From Cryptomeria japonica (lineage: Eukaryota; Streptophyta; Pinopsida; Cupressales; Cupressaceae), in NCBI RefSeq assembly GCF_030272615.1, contig NC_081412.1, positions 142,312,247 to 142,376,246 of the forward strand: a stretch of 64,000 nt of DNA. The letters are read 5' to 3'. Position numbers and translations under genes: made by a program. Below the pieces are notes generated by a model. It searched no databases and was not told the origin of the DNA. It saw nothing but the letters and a program-made list of their open reading frames with translations. Shown here in pieces: positions 1-12,631 of the stretch. Each line of letters opens with the position of its first letter. Position 1 is the stretch's first letter.

Positions 1-1664
1 AAAGGCCTAAAACACCCCATAAAGGCTCCTTTTCTACAAATTCAATTTGCAAAACACCTCAAAAGCACTCAAAAGGCTGAGAATTAGTGAGTTCACATCT
101 ATTTCACTAGAAAATGTAGCTAGGAAATCAAGAATGAGAATAAAAGTCTAAATTAGGTAATCGCAAACCTAACAAGCTATGAAATTGATCCTAATACATT
201 CAATAGAGCTATAAAGATAAGGCAATCGAAATAAATGCAAACCACCACAAATGCAAATGTCTACTCCATAATTATCCATTGTTCTTCTTTCACCTTCAAA
301 TAGGACTTTCGATTTCACCTACAAAGATGCAAAGTGTGATTGGAAGCAATATTGCAAAGTGAAAGCAATAGCATAAGGGTACTCGAAGTGTGGTTTGTTT
401 GATGAAGAACATAGTGCTCAATTTATAGGTACATTGATGAGGATTCAAAAAGGGCAACAAATTTGAAATTTGGCATGGTTGAATGACAAAATTATGACAA
501 ATTTATTGAAAAATTTCATGACAAATTGCTATGTGCACATATGATGAATTGAGAGGAATTCATCCAAATCAATTATGACAAATTGGCAACAAATTTTTCT
601 CATTGAATTGTGACAAATTTGAGTAAAATTGGCTTTCATAATATGACAAATTGGCCATGAAAATAGCTTCAAAAATCATGACAAAACAAAACCATGAAAA
701 GGGGAGAAATTAGGGGGGAATAATTAGTGGGATTTGAAATTTGAAAATTAGAAAATTAGGTGGAAAAAGAGAAATTAGAGAAATTGGGAAATTAGGTGAC
801 ATTAATTAATAAATTTAAATTTATTAATTAACTCACAAAAGGACTTCATTAGCCTATTAAATAGAGTATTTTATTGTGACATGAGAGACCTAGGGTAAAT
901 AAATAAATTTATTTAACCTAGAGAGAAGAAATGTTAGTAGGATTAAATGAATAAATCATTAAACCCCAATGGATAAATTTGAAATAAAATTAGGTCAAGA
1001 CAAGATCAAATCTAATAAATGATAAAAGATTGCAATTGAAGGGACAAATGACCAAGATTTGATAATGGCAAGAAACTGATATTGATTGATTGATGAATAT
1101 CAATGACAAATTGATTAGAATTATTAAAATGATCAAATTAATAGATGGAAATTGATAAAGGATCAATGAATAATCGATCCAAAATTGAGGAAGATTGATG
1201 ATCGATTGAGATCGATGACAAATTGATAAAAGGTTGAGTTGATGAAGGTTGACATGATACTGAGATTGACAAAGACTGATGATGAATTGATCGCAATTGA
1301 CAAGATTGACTGATAATTGACAATTTTGAAAGAGGAGCCAAAATGATTGAAATTGATTGAAATCTAGGAAAAAACCCTAATTCGACACAAATTAGGATTG
1401 ACGATGTCCAATTGACATAAAAAATTGATCAGGATGAATGATTGCAATTCAAAAATGACATTGACAAGACCTAATTTGAAATGTGATATTAAAATCGAAT
1501 AGGAAAGAAATGCAGAGGAAAGATGCAATATTGACAAACAATAAAGATTGAATGTATGACATAGAAGAAATGTCAATAAGATGCAAAAAACCCTAAAAGA
1601 AGGTCACGTAGACATGTTAAAGTGTGGCTCCACACTTGTGTTGACCATTTTTAGATGCCTACAC
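1..1664 (-). repeat. Putative Ty3/gypsy LTR, cut by left window edge
   Basis: Read on the minus strand, this stretch begins at 1664 with TGTAGGCATCTAAAAATGG. That closely resembles the start of the LTR of gypsy element G at 17006 (TGTAGACGTATAAAAATGA). It also has the same AT-rich 'TTTAATTAA'-like blocks and a TATAAAT box on the minus strand at 421-427, followed by GAGC as in G's LTR. Coding-like sequence on the minus strand stops abruptly at 1665, as expected of an insertion boundary. If correct, this is the 5' LTR of a minus-strand element lying mostly left of the window. The 1080-1340 part is unusually rich in ATTGA/TTGAT words. The far end, PBS and TSD cannot be seen, so the call is tentative. 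Confidence 0.4.
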
Positions 1665-2170
1665 TTTCATTACACCTTTGGTGATATGATGAGCTTGATC
1701 TAACCAAATAAATTCATTATGGAATTTTCTCATATCTATCCTAACCTACTTATCATCATAGCAGAAATCTAGAAAATCATTCCATGTCTCTAGTCTCTTC
1801 ATAGAAAGGGTTGCAAACTTAGGTCTTACTTGACCATACTCAATAATCATTTTATCTGTCCAAAGATTGAGCTAGATCATCTTCCATTTCTTTGTATAAA
1901 GTTTTCTTGAACACAGGATGAGGCTTGGATGCAACATCAACTATGGTAGGGGTAGCCATAACCATTGATTCAATAGATTGTTAATCCTAATCAATTACGT
2001 CAGAAAAACCCTAAACACCTTGATTGCCTTCAATACACTCAACTTTTATTTAATTTGCGATGAAACGAATTTTGTCAAAGATTTCTCCTTTTGATATTTC
2101 AACCATTGCATCACATTAAATGCATATGAGTTGTCATCCACTTCCTTGAGTTTCACAATAACATGTCAGA
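1665..2170 (-). pseudogene. Coding-like remnant, unrecognised
   Basis: The minus strand gives long stretches of protein-like sequence in more than one frame. One segment (about 1980-1860) contains KPHPVFKKTLYKEMEDDLAQ. After a frameshift another segment reads RLETWNDFLDFCYDDK, a stop, then FHNEFIWLDQAHHITKGVMK up to the LTR-like boundary at 1665. A third piece near 2150-2050 reads DDNSYAFNVMQWLKYQKEKS. The composition looks like an old protein-coding region with one frameshift and at least two stops. It lies downstream of the F gag on the same strand, so it may be the remaining internal part of F. I do not recognise the family. Confidence 0.3.
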
Positions 2171-2339
2171 CTTTGTGATGAGTTATGAATTCGATATGCT
2201 TCATTCGAACCTCGACATACTCTACTCTATTGGTATTATGACCTCACACTCTTTAGTAGGGGACAAGAATATGATCACAGGGGATCTACTTAGTGATCCT
2301 GGGTCATATCATGTTCGTTCATGGCATACTAAAGAGTCC

Positions 2340-2530
2340 CCCAATTTTCAAAAAATATTGCCCAAAAGTCCTTTTTTCTCACCCCCTCCCAATACATAGA
2401 TCGAATTAAAAGTCCCCCTATTTTCACCAAATATTGTATTTTTTCATAGCCCAAATTAAAAACCCCCCTATTTTCACCAGATTGGCAATATATTGAGCTC
2501 ATTTTTTGGGATATTAAACCCCCCAATATG
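2340..2530. repeat. Short degenerate tandem repeat with C-runs
   Basis: Three loosely spaced copies of a unit like AAAGTCCCCCTATTTTCACC are visible, at about 2336, 2408 and 2466. They are separated by AT-rich spacer containing ATATTG. The copies differ by several substitutions. No coding role is apparent, and this may be the remnant of a minisatellite or of non-coding sequence in a retroelement. Confidence 0.35.
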
Positions 2531-2620
2531 AATGCACGTGATATAATATTGCCTAGATAGTGAAGCCCCTGTGAATATGATATCATTTTGATTGCTCCCC
2601 TTGGCCCAAGGCTATACTCT

Positions 2621-3640
2621 TTAATTTCTAGATGAGGTGCCTACACTAGAACTAGATGTTGATTCATCTACAGTCTCTTGGTTTCTCCAGATCTTCTTCA
2701 TCTCAACTTTCACATCCTCCACATTGATCTTTATCGGTTTGATTATAATATGAACCTTATTTCTTCTGCATTCTCTTGCCATGTGTCTAAATTTTCCTGC
2801 AATTGTAACACCTAATGTTCTCCAAATTTTGTCTTGACCTGCACTGGTTAGATTTGTGTCCAAAAACATTGCAGTATAGTATCTACCTCTAAAGTGATTG
2901 TATCTTTTTTGATTTATAACCGGATTTCTACATTGATTACCTTTATGACCATACTTATTGCATGTATAGCATCTACTAAAGAATAGGTTATAATTTTCAT
3001 TCAAGCTACTTCTCCAGTCTACTGCCTTATAACCTACTTTGTTGCATTTATAAAAGGAACCACTAAAGAAGGTGTTTTTCTTATTTACTTGCTGCTTAAC
3101 CGGTAGCTTACTTTTGTCTTCCTTCAAATCTATTGCTTTTCCTAGAGGTGGGTCCTCTTTGTGATTTTCTTTGGATTGTGAACATTCATCAAACTCATTC
3201 TTTGTTCCGAGACTTTCTTTGTAACTATCACCTTTTCAAACTTACTGGACTTGGGTTTATTCTCTTATCTCTTTGCTTTTTCTAGATTTACCTTTAGAGA
3301 TGTTACTTCTTGCTTTATCTTCGTGCATTCTTTTGATTTGTATTTCATCATTTTGTTCAAATTTTTTTTGATCTTCTCATTGTCTTCATTTTTGGCTTTT
3401 AGATCTGCAATAGTGTTGTTTGCTTGCTTAAGATCTTTACTGACTTCTTTATGCCTTAATTTAAACTTTTGGATCTGCTGTCTTAGCTTCTTAATGTATT
3501 CATTAGCTAGCTACACATTTTCTTTCAAATATTTATTTTCAATTTCTACTACCTCAAGATCTTCAAGAGCATTTCTAAGACCTTCGCTTCAACCCATAAG
3601 TTCAACTTTTTGGATCTCCTTCAAGTGGTTAAAATCTTCA
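2621..3640 (-). pseudogene. Copia-type gag remnant (element F), coiled coil plus zinc knuckles
   Basis: Gag coats the RNA of a retrotransposon particle. Reading down from 3640, directly after a tRNA-Met primer binding site, the minus strand encodes a K/E-rich coiled coil (KLRQQIQKFKLRHKEVSKDL and following residues) with several stops and a frameshift. From about 3127 it gives a 168-codon open stretch. This holds one good CCHC zinc knuckle (CYTCNKYGHKGNQC), one degenerate knuckle before it (CYKCNKVGYKA) and a broken third one after it. The arrangement of coiled coil and multiple knuckles is Gag-like, as described for Sirevirus-type copia elements. No protease, integrase or RT follows within the window, so F is truncated. 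Confidence 0.6.
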
Positions 3641-3650
3641 AAAGGACTTG

Positions 3651-3662
3651 GCTCTGATACCA
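3651..3662 (-). other. Primer binding site of element F
   Basis: The plus strand reads GCTCTGATACCA, so the minus strand reads TGGTATCAGAGC. This is the standard copia PBS, complementary to the 3' end of initiator tRNA-Met. It sits between the gag remnant and the LTR, on the side expected for a minus-strand element. Confidence 0.8.
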
Positions 3663-3664
3663 AT

Positions 3665-4464
3665 TACAGAATTTAAATGCAATTAAGGAAATTAACACAA
3701 AACACAACACTAGATTTGTATGTGCAATTTAACCCAATATGGGAAAAACCATGGAGAGAGTGTTCTCTCAAGTATAATGCAATATTTAACCGGTTACACA
3801 ATACAAGGGGTTGGCTCACTACCGGTGAGGGGTCACCTCTAAAATACAAAAAGGCTCACCGTCGGATGATAGAGTACAAAATTGAACTGTTAAAGTTGCA
3901 TCTAACATATCGATGAATTATAGTTCCACTTAAATGCCATAAATTGCCTTATATATCCATTGTACATATACCGCATAACAAAATTCACATCCATAGACTT
4001 TTTATCATATAGATAATGTACATAAATAGTTTTTTTTCAACAACCATACCTCCAATATGCAATACTAATGGGTATATGTATCCGCATCAAGTATTATGAC
4101 TAGTCAGCTCAACCAAAAAGGGGTGAGACCGAAATATCTACATGCTACAACAAACAAATATCTTCATGAGATGTCAACTTCCAACATGATCCTAAAAATT
4201 ACTATAGAACACACCTTTAACATATCCAGATAGGACCGGAACCAAAGCCACCTTGAAGAATCTTCTCTCATCACATCCGAATAGGACTAAACCTAGAACA
4301 CCTTCCGGTAATAGTAGATACTGAACCTCAAAACTACATAAAGTAAACATACATACATTTCATAACAAAGAAACAATGTATACTAAAGCAAAATTTTGGA
4401 CTAAATCAAAGACGTACATGTTGAACCAAATTGCATCGATGACATCAATGACAACAAGCCAACA
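3665..4464 (-). repeat. 5' LTR of element F (about 800 bp)
   Basis: It lies next to the PBS. The LTR runs to ...GCCAACA at 4464, matching the TGTTGGC starts of the other copia LTRs here. The inner end is TA instead of the canonical TG on the plus strand, probably a G-to-A change. It contains the shared box AATATGGGAAAAACCATGG near 3737 that is seen in every copia LTR of this window. No second copy of this LTR is visible, so the element has lost its 3' half. Confidence 0.6.
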
Positions 4465-6727
4465 ATTATCTCATTATCTTTAAAGTTGTTATTAATGAGG
4501 AGTGATGTCCACCACATGCTTCATTATGGAACATCTCTGATGAAGGGTACTCCCCTTACAAACCCAAACACACAAAAACAGTAGTGGAATAATGCAAGAA
4601 AGAAATAACTACCTTCTATTATCTCAAGATAATAAAATTTTAATATTTAAAAAATTACAAGATACAAACATAAAGGCTTTCTAATTACAAAAAACTACAA
4701 GTTGGAGCCACAATCTACACTATTGAATTCTCCACTATAGCCCCTATTTTCCTTATTTATTATGTAACTCTCATTTTGGGCACTAGAAGTCCTATTGTCC
4801 ATTTTCCCAATCAAGAAGATATTTTGAAATATGAATTTTGGCACTAGAACTTTTTGGGGTCATAATTTTTTATGAGTGTTGGATTTTTAATTATTATATA
4901 TAGTATGAAATCTCTCGAAAAGATTCTTGTTTGAAAAATGGTACCTTTAGTGTATATTTTGGTTTTTGTCTAATTTTTGGGCCTACATAGAGTCTCTAAG
5001 TGCCTAATATTTGACTTTGAATATTTCAAATGAAAGATTTCAAAATATGACAGATCACACAAATGACAAATGATATTAAAGTTATTTCTTCACAAACGGT
5101 TTTATTTCACCATTCTAGATGTTTGTGTAAGATTTTGTGTTCATACATGCACAAATGTAAACTTACTAAAAATAGTAACTGTATCATTTGAGCCCTTATT
5201 GAAAAAGAAATTATATTTTTGGTCGATGCACAAGATTGCTCTTACATCAACAATAACATACATGGGTTCTATACAAGCACAATTATCCTTAAAAAATAGC
5301 TCTTATATGTAAGTCACTATTAGAATATCATAACACATGCATTTACATCAACACCATTAGGTAGAGAAATATTTCATCCAATAATGAAAGAAATCTAATG
5401 GGAATTTTGAGAAGTACTATGATAAAAACATACAAAATAATATCCATGTGTAAAATTAATTATATCTCATTACCATTACACTTAAAGTTAAATTTTCTTA
5501 TCGATCACACATTTCATCATTACATTTCTATATCGTTTCCATCCATATTCCATACCCACCTTTATCTTGATATCGACTATGGAAAAAACTTAAAACATGC
5601 TTTGAAAAACACTTGACATGTTCATCCTTTGGTTACTTACCATCTATGGTGATGACACTATCTCCATGGCACAATCCAACCATATATCTTAGATAAAACA
5701 TATTATTCCTACATAGAGTTTTCCTTATAGATTATGTCCTAGATCATCAATCAAATAATCCTTGTATCTCCTATCTCCTATTTGATAATCCTCATGCACC
5801 TCTTATCTCCACCTAATTATCCTCCAATACTCTATTTAAGTGGTCCCTTGTCCATTAATCCTTATAACTAGACTTCATTCTCCTTTTCATTAGGTGAAAA
5901 CTTCCAATACTAAAGATCTAATCCAACCCACCTATCAAAAAATCCCTCTTTAATCTAGCCAATCCCAAAATTAGTACACCCAATTAATAGAAAAATACTA
6001 ATCCATGTAATCTTATTATGCAATGTAGTGTATGACAAAAACTCCTCTAGTTATATTCCCAATCTCACTACAAACCTTGATCCATTTAATCACATCATCA
6101 TCATCATTGGTCTATGTCAATCCCAATCCTCATTTTGCCTATTCATTAACATAACAATTATGTGCTATTTTTAGGATGTATCTTTCTCACATAATCATCA
6201 TCAATCAATAAATCTATTTCTGGCTTGAATAGGGGCAAGATATTATTTTTCATTGTATGATTGTACGTTTTTCTTTTTTTCTTGTGTGTATTTTTCATTA
6301 ATTTGCAAAGTTTATGGTCCTTGAAATATAACACCACAAAAACATCATGATCTTCCATATCATGGTATTTATTTGTATATGCTTGCAAGAGACATTTTTC
6401 TTTCTTTAGTCCATACATGAGATATATCATCACCTTATACTCATAGTAACCTAGTACATACGATCCATTTCTTTATTAAATATATTTTTATTCTCATACT
6501 AGAACATGTTACTATCATTATACATCCATCAAATATATTTTATCTAATCATTTCTCTTGAATCAATATTTTAATTTTTCTTTTATCTTTCCCTTTATTTT
6601 TCTTTGATCATTTTTCATCTTCCTTCAAACTTTTTCTTGAAATATTTGTTTTAGATCTTAAATATTTTCTTTAGATGTCACTCATGTATTTTTTCATGGA
6701 TAAGTTCTTTAGAGGGTTATTAGTGTA
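4465..6727. other. AT-rich stretch, no gene recognised
   Basis: No LTR pair, PBS, conserved protein motif or RNA gene was recognised. Short open frames occur at 5070-5312 and 5398-5616 (plus). A 91-codon lysine-rich frame at 6158-6433 (minus) resembles nothing I know and could be chance. The DNA may be old, diverged transposon sequence. Confidence 0.5.
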
Positions 6728-6762
6728 TGTTGGTGTAATAGGTACATATATTAAATTGTTTC

Positions 6763-8194
6763 TAATGAATAATGATGAACAACAAATACCCTAATCGATA
6801 CTGAGAGGGGGGGGTGAATCAGTACATATAAAAAACTCCTCAACAACTTATCGAGTTAAAACAATGCTAACCAGTTGTCTTCATCACTGAACTTAACCAT
6901 GGCAATACTGGTTAAACATAGTAAGACTTCAGACAACTAAACTAGAAAAACTGAATACTTCAAATAATTTTCAACACTTGATAACTACTTCACCAATATA
7001 CTCATGCATGTGTTGTATCAGTAATACCATAACCATTATCTTTGCATGCATATTCACCTAAACAAAGACTGCTCAATCATCACATAAAAAATGCACAACT
7101 CATGACACACAGATTTTTCATGTGGAAACCCAAATTGGAAAAACCATGGTGGGGATGAATACCCACAAGCTTATTTTTGAACTCTTTTGAAGCTCACTCT
7201 ATTAGGAGCCTAGTCTGGTTGAAGAATTTACAATAGGGTTATGTTAGGAACCGATCTTGTTAAAGATCACCCAATTAAGGGATGGCTATATACCCTATTA
7301 AAGGTTGAAACCCTCTTTAAGGTTACCTCGCTAGAGGATTTGAAGAACTCATTGATCTTGAGTCACCTGGTTAGAGGATTTGTAATAAGCCTGTTAAAGC
7401 TACCCGATAAAGGGATTATCCTACTATTGAAATGGTTAGAAGACAACAGGTAAATCTCTGATCTGATAACAACACTACATGCTAAGGTAGATCCTTTTCA
7501 GCTTCTCTACTTTGCAATCACACTGTAGTTTTCCACTCATTGGTCTGGCAAGTATCTCATCACTCGGATACAAACATAACATTTTCCAACACAAACAATA
7601 ACAAACATCATTAACCTTATAGACAACAAATAGGTCAGTAGCATAAACCCTAAACCCTAAACATTTTAGGTTTACAATTACAAGAGATCCAATCCTGACC
7701 TTTCAAACACTTTGCATAGAATAAAACAATCTCAAACAGATCACAAGTCATTCTGCATCATCCATTCTTCACCGCATATGGAAATCAGTAACCCATCACG
7801 CTCTCTTCACATACCGCTAAGAAGAATGTTCATTCCCGAGGTAGACATTTAATGCAATCAATCTTCACATGCAAGATCCTCAAGGAATCCTTCACATGCA
7901 CAAAACTAAAGTGGCATCTTGATCTCAACCTTATCTCTTAGCTAACTCATCACATAATATCACCGATTGCATCGTACAAGATAGATTGCCAAATTGGAAA
8001 TCCTAGAGCTAAGACTATAAACTGGTAGTCACACTTAGTGAAACCCTGACACGAGTCCACTTTATCCCTTCATACTAGTTCTCCTACTTGAATATGAATA
8101 ACAACTTCTTCCAATATTCATACCGGTTCACCTGCACTTATTGACATCAATGACAACATACATTATCATCATACCAGTTCATCATATGCCAACA
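6763..8194 (-). repeat. 3' LTR of copia A
   Basis: 1432 bp. On the plus strand it runs from TAATGAATAATGATGAAC (canonical TG mutated to TA) to ...CATATGCCAACA. Landmarks shared with the other copia LTRs are a G-run followed by TGAATCAGT near 6807 and the box GTGGAAACCCAAATTGG at 7122. A telomere-like stretch AAACCCTAAACCCTAAAC is at 7645-7662. It matches the split 5' LTR at 12632-13540 plus 36058-36586. Confidence 0.88.
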
Positions 8195-8210
8195 ATCTCC
8201 CCCTTTGGCA
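8195..8210 (-). other. Polypurine tract of copia A, with further PPT-like copies
   Basis: On the minus strand GCCAAAGGGGGAGATT abuts the 3' LTR and would prime plus-strand DNA synthesis. Similar purine blocks recur inward at about 8318 (CTCCCCCATAC on the plus strand) and 8342 (TGTCCCCCTTTGACAAC). Confidence 0.8.
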
Positions 8211-8485
8211 TTGATGGCAATAATCAGTGTAGCATTGCAACTATAAACAACATAAACTAGTGCAAGTATAACATATATCTTCTCCCATATCATATATCTT
8301 CATTACTTCAGATATCTTCTCCCCCATACATCAGATATCTTGTCCCCCTTTGACAACAATGCCAAAGTGGAGGCACACACTTCCAAGCTCCACTATGTTG
8401 CTGCCCCTATGGAGTAGCATTCTTCAACACATCAATACTGAAAGATTTGACACTATAGTACCTCACTGATATGGAGCGCAAAACT

Positions 8486-10000
8486 TTAGTTTACTTCATG
8501 AATGGGCAGAACCCCTAATTCACCTCTCAAATAGGTAAATGTAGTCTTCACTAAGGGCTTAGTGAATATGTCTACTAGCTACTCCTTACTGGAAAGATGT
8601 TCTAATACAACCTCTTTGTTTTAAACCTTATCTCTCAAGAAGTGATACTTGAGCTCAATGTGCTTAGTTCTAGCATGCTATACCGAATTCTTGGAAATAT
8701 TTATTGCACTTGTATTGTCACAAAATATACTCACTGGTTCATATATAGGTACTTTGAAACCATCCAATACATGTTTCATCCAGATTGCTTGAGTGCAGTT
8801 CATAATTATTGCCACATACTCTGCTTCAGCTATAGACTAGGAAATACAACTCTGATTCTTACTTGTCCATGAGACTAGTCTTCCACCAAGAAAGAACTCT
8901 CCACTGGTTGTGCTCTTTCGGTCATCCACATTACCTGCCCAATCTGCATCAGTAAAACTTTGAGATTAAAATCACCATTGTATGGATACCACAATCCATA
9001 ATCAACTGTCCCTTTCAAGTATCTAAGAATCCTCTTGATTGCTACCAAGTGGGATTCTCTTGGAATTTTCTGAAAATGGGCCACAATGCCCACTACGTGA
9101 GCAATATCTGGTCTATTGTGTACCACATAGTGTAGCTTACTGATCATTGACCGATACTCCTCATTCACCAACACTGAATCATCTTCCTTAGTCAATTTGT
9201 AGTCGGTCACCATCGGTGTACCAATCGGTTTTCTCTCCTCCATGCCAAAGGTCTTCAATACCTCTTTGACATACTTGGACTAGGTAATAAAGATACCCTC
9301 TTTCATTTACTGAATCTGTAGACCAATGAAGAACTTTATCTCTCCAATCAGGGATATCTCAAACTCTTTCTTCATTTCATCATCTCCTCCAAAGATTATG
9401 TCATCTACAAACACTTCACAGATCAGAATCCGATCACCTTCAAATTTTAGGTAGATGTTGTTGTCCTCACTTGTTCTCTAAAATCCTATCTTCACAAGAT
9501 GAGAGTGTAACCATTCATACCATGCCCTTGGTGCTTGTTTCAATCCATACAGGGCCTTGTCTAATCTACACACCATGTTACTATCTTCTGATAAGGAGAA
9601 CCCATTTGATTGCTCAATATACACTTCCTCTTCTAGGATTCCATTCAAGAATGCAGACTTCACATACATCTGGTATACCTTGAATCCCTTAAATGCTGCA
9701 AATGCAAGTAGCATTAGAACACCTTCCAGTCTAGCCACTAGGGAAAAGGTTTCTCCATAGTCTTCTCCTTCTTCCTGAGCATATCCCTTTCATACAAGTC
9801 TTGCCTTGTTCCTTACAACTGTACCTTCTTCATTTATCTTATTCCTAAAGACCCATTTGGCACCTATGGCATTCTTGTGTTTTGGTCTGGGTACCAAAGA
9901 CCATGTTGCATTCTTTTCTATCTGGACCAGCTCCTCTTCCATTGCCTTAATCCAGTCTTCATCTAGAAGTGCCTCTCTAGTGGTCTTAGGCTCAAATTCG
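8486..10000 (-). pseudogene. Copia A reverse transcriptase and RNase H, degenerate
   Basis: This region copies element RNA into DNA and degrades the RNA strand. From 10000 downward it shows ATWSLVPRPKHKNAIGAKWV, then the RT block DVKSAFLNG-like ([19 protein letters not shown], about 9640-9610), then KALYGLKQAPRAWYEW (about 9550). The catalytic FVDD is at 9400-9411, followed by IGTPMVTDYKL and RPDIAHVVGIVAHF (about 9130-9100). RNase H follows with an SIAEAEYVA-like motif near 8830 and ends with VADIFTKPL and LGVLP before TAA at 8486. In-frame stops and small shifts break it, for example near 9310 and 9280. It is non-functional but complete in layout. Confidence 0.8.
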
Positions 10001-11130
10001 GAAATCATGCAAGAGTTTTCTTTCACCTTTATTCTTGTGAGTATCCCTGCATCTTTATATCCCATGATTTGCTTCGGATCATGTAGTTTCACATATCTAG
10101 GAATGACTCTAGCTGGTTCTACTTGCTTTTCATCTTCTTCTTCTTCTTCTCCATCTTCTTCTTCACCTACTGCAACTTCTACCAGTACAGGAACACTAAG
10201 GTCTTTGCTTGTTTCTTTCTTAACTGGTTCCCAGAAGGCTACACCCGCTTCATCTTCCACTTGCTTGCTACAGGTTTCCTTAGGTTTCTCAGGGGATTCA
10301 TCAACCTTGACATTGATACTCTCAACAATTTTTTGAGTCCTATTGTTGTAGCACTTGTGAGCTTTTCTTTTAGTGGAATATCCCAGAAATATTCCTTCAT
10401 TGTATTTAGCATCAAGCTTGCTCACATGCTCACCTCTCTTGATATAACACTTACTGCCAAATACTTTAAAATAACTCACAGTGGGAGTTTTCCCAGTCCA
10501 GTACTCATAAGGGGTTTTATCTTTATCTTTCTTAATTAGTACCCAATTCATAGTATAGACTGTAGTGCTCACCGCTTCTCTCCAAAAGGTGTGAGCAACC
10601 TTTCCTTAGATCAACATTGTTTTGGTCACTTCAACTATAGTCCTGTTATTCCTTTCTGCTATGCAATTTTGTTGTGGTGTCCTTGGGGCAAACAACTGCC
10701 TCTTGATACCGTTCTCTTCATAGTACTTGTTGAATTCATCATAAGTGAATTTAGCTCCTTGATTAGTTCTTAGGCATTTTATCCTTTGACCACTTTCCTT
10801 CTCTACCAATTCTCTAAAGGCTTTGAACTTTCCAAATGCCTCAAACTTGTCTTTGAAGAATGTGACCGACATCATTCTTGAGCAGTCGTCGGTAAGAATC
10901 ATAAAATATCAATCTCCCTAAATACTTCTAGTTTTCATTGGACCACACAGATCAGTGTGCACAAGATCAAGTAAGTTCTCTGCTAAAAAAATCTTACCTT
11001 TGAATGTTGAGGAAGACATCTTCCCAAGTTGACATTATCTGCATAAATCATTCTCTAGTTTGTTTAGCAAAGGCAATCCTCTTACTACCTTGATCTTACT
11101 AGCTTTTACAATATTGTCAAAGTTTATATG
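10001..11130 (-). pseudogene. Copia A integrase, degenerate
   Basis: Integrase inserts the element DNA into the host chromosome. The core is visible at 10902-10606 with DDCSRMMSVTFFKDKFEAF, then LRTNQGAKFTYDEF and RTPQQNCIAERNNRT. In the second block the family usually has SDRGGEF. Here the catalytic Asp is Asn and the following Glu is Lys, so activity is lost even apart from the TAA stop near 10603. The C-terminal part continues at 10572-10000 with the copia motif KTPYEYWTGKTPTVSYFKVF and FGSKCYIKRGE, then an acidic stretch near 10140. Upstream (11130-10910) the frame is broken, but HTDLCGPMK-like residues can be read. Confidence 0.75.
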
Positions 11131-12560
11131 ACAAAGTCTCCTATGTCATATCCAACTGTCATCAAACTTTACCATCAGACACTAACTAATCTTGGCATTC
11201 AACTAAAATAAGTTACCTCTGGTCTACTTACCGGTAGCAATAAGTTCACTACTCTTTCCAATTATACTGCAGACTCCACCTTTGAACTCCAGAATGAGTC
11301 CTTTGTCATTTAACTGAGGAACACTCAAAAGGTTATGCTTAATACCTTCTACCTAGTAGACATCATCTGCACTTCTCTTTCCATTCAGTGAGATGGATCC
11401 TTTACCTTTCACCAAGCATGGTGCATCCTTGCCAAACCAGACAACACCTCCATCATATTCTTCCAGAGAAAAACTTTCTCTGATCACTAGTCATGTGGTG
11501 AGAGCACCCACTATCAATAATCCGCTCATTAGAGTTGTCAATGTGATAGACAAGGGCTTTCTTGTCAGACACTACTTCCTTTATAGCTACAAACACTATG
11601 TCCTCACTCTCTTCATCCTCAAATTCTTCATTAGTAACACCTTCATCCACTACAACAAGACAATTTCTCCTACCTCCTCCTCCTTTATACTTTCTAAACC
11701 TCTCTAGTTTATCCTTATTGTCATTGTTAGGACAGTTAGCAGCTATATGTCCTATCTTATTGCAAGAAAAATATTTTAAAGGAAGCTTACCTCTGTATTT
11801 TTTGGTGCCTTTTGGAAGTCTCTTGGCAAGAAGAGCTTCAAAATCCATTAGAATCTCTTCATCATCCATATCTCTACATTGCCTAGATTTATAACTGGTA
11901 CTTACTTCTTTTCCTTTTCTGGTTGGTGCAATAGATGCTCTAAAGGCTGACTCAGTCTTCTGAACACTACCATCATAGCTATTCAACTCATATCCAGTCA
12001 ACTTTGCAATGATAGAGTAAGGATACCTTGGTTTTGTCGATAGACCTTAGCTCCTGAATAGCAGCAAATCTGATTGCATAGACTAGTAACAATGATCTCA
12101 AAACTTTACTGACAATGGTGGCATCATCAATTATTCTACTAGTGCTCTTGATATCTCCAACCACAGTCTTGATCCTTATGCCATATTGTTGAATGGTCTC
12201 TCCTTCAACCATCCTCATGTCTTCAAATTTTCCTCTAAGGCTCTCTTCCTTAGCTTGCTTAACATGCTCATCACTACCATAAATGGTTTCCAAAGTGTCC
12301 CATACATCCTTAGGAGTGTCCTTATCTTGTACATTAATGAAGTCAATATCGGACAGGCTACTAATAAGGGCTTCCATGACTTGCCCATTTTCTTGAATCT
12401 CTCTTTTCTGATCATTGGTTAGAGTGTCAATGGGGATAACATAGACATTCTCAACATAGCTCCAGTGTTGAGCACCCAAACTCTTGATATAAATCTTCAT
12501 TTTGTCCTTCCATATTTTGAAGTTATCTCTATTGAACTTAGGACCTTCCCTCTTCATCAT
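11131..12560 (-). pseudogene. Copia A gag and protease, degenerate
   Basis: Gag starts at 12560 (MMKREGPKFNRDNFKIWKDK) and carries the usual copia Gag core, including VWDTLETIYGSDEHVKQAK and EGETIQQYGIRIKTVVGDI. A frameshift near 12010 moves it into the next open stretch (12001-11453). There a zinc knuckle reads KYFSCNKIGHIAANC, in which the first Cys has become Tyr. Aspartic protease follows with IIDSGCSHHMTSDQ; the catalytic DSG is at 11508-11516. The GAG-pre-integrase region lies at 11400-11130. The start codon is about 58 bp after the PBS, as usual for copia. Confidence 0.8.
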
Positions 12561-12617
12561 TAAAGCGAGATCTTTTACCTCAAGCAGTTAAGCTTATATC
12601 ACCGAGGACCTGGAGTT

Positions 12618-12629
12618 GCTCTGATACCA
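12618..12629 (-). other. Primer binding site of copia A
   Basis: GCTCTGATACCA on the plus strand is the exact complement of the copia initiator-Met PBS. It stands two bases from the inner end of the 5' LTR. Confidence 0.9.
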
Positions 12630-12631
12630 AT

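Noticed and set aside
7645-7662. Interstitial telomere
   Set aside because: Only two and a half CCCTAAA units, present at the same place in both LTRs of copia A, so it is part of the LTR.
9806-10539. Serine- and phenylalanine-rich plus-strand open frames of 138-176 codons
   Set aside because: They are shadows of the minus-strand copia A integrase/RT frame; the serine run mirrors its acidic stretch.
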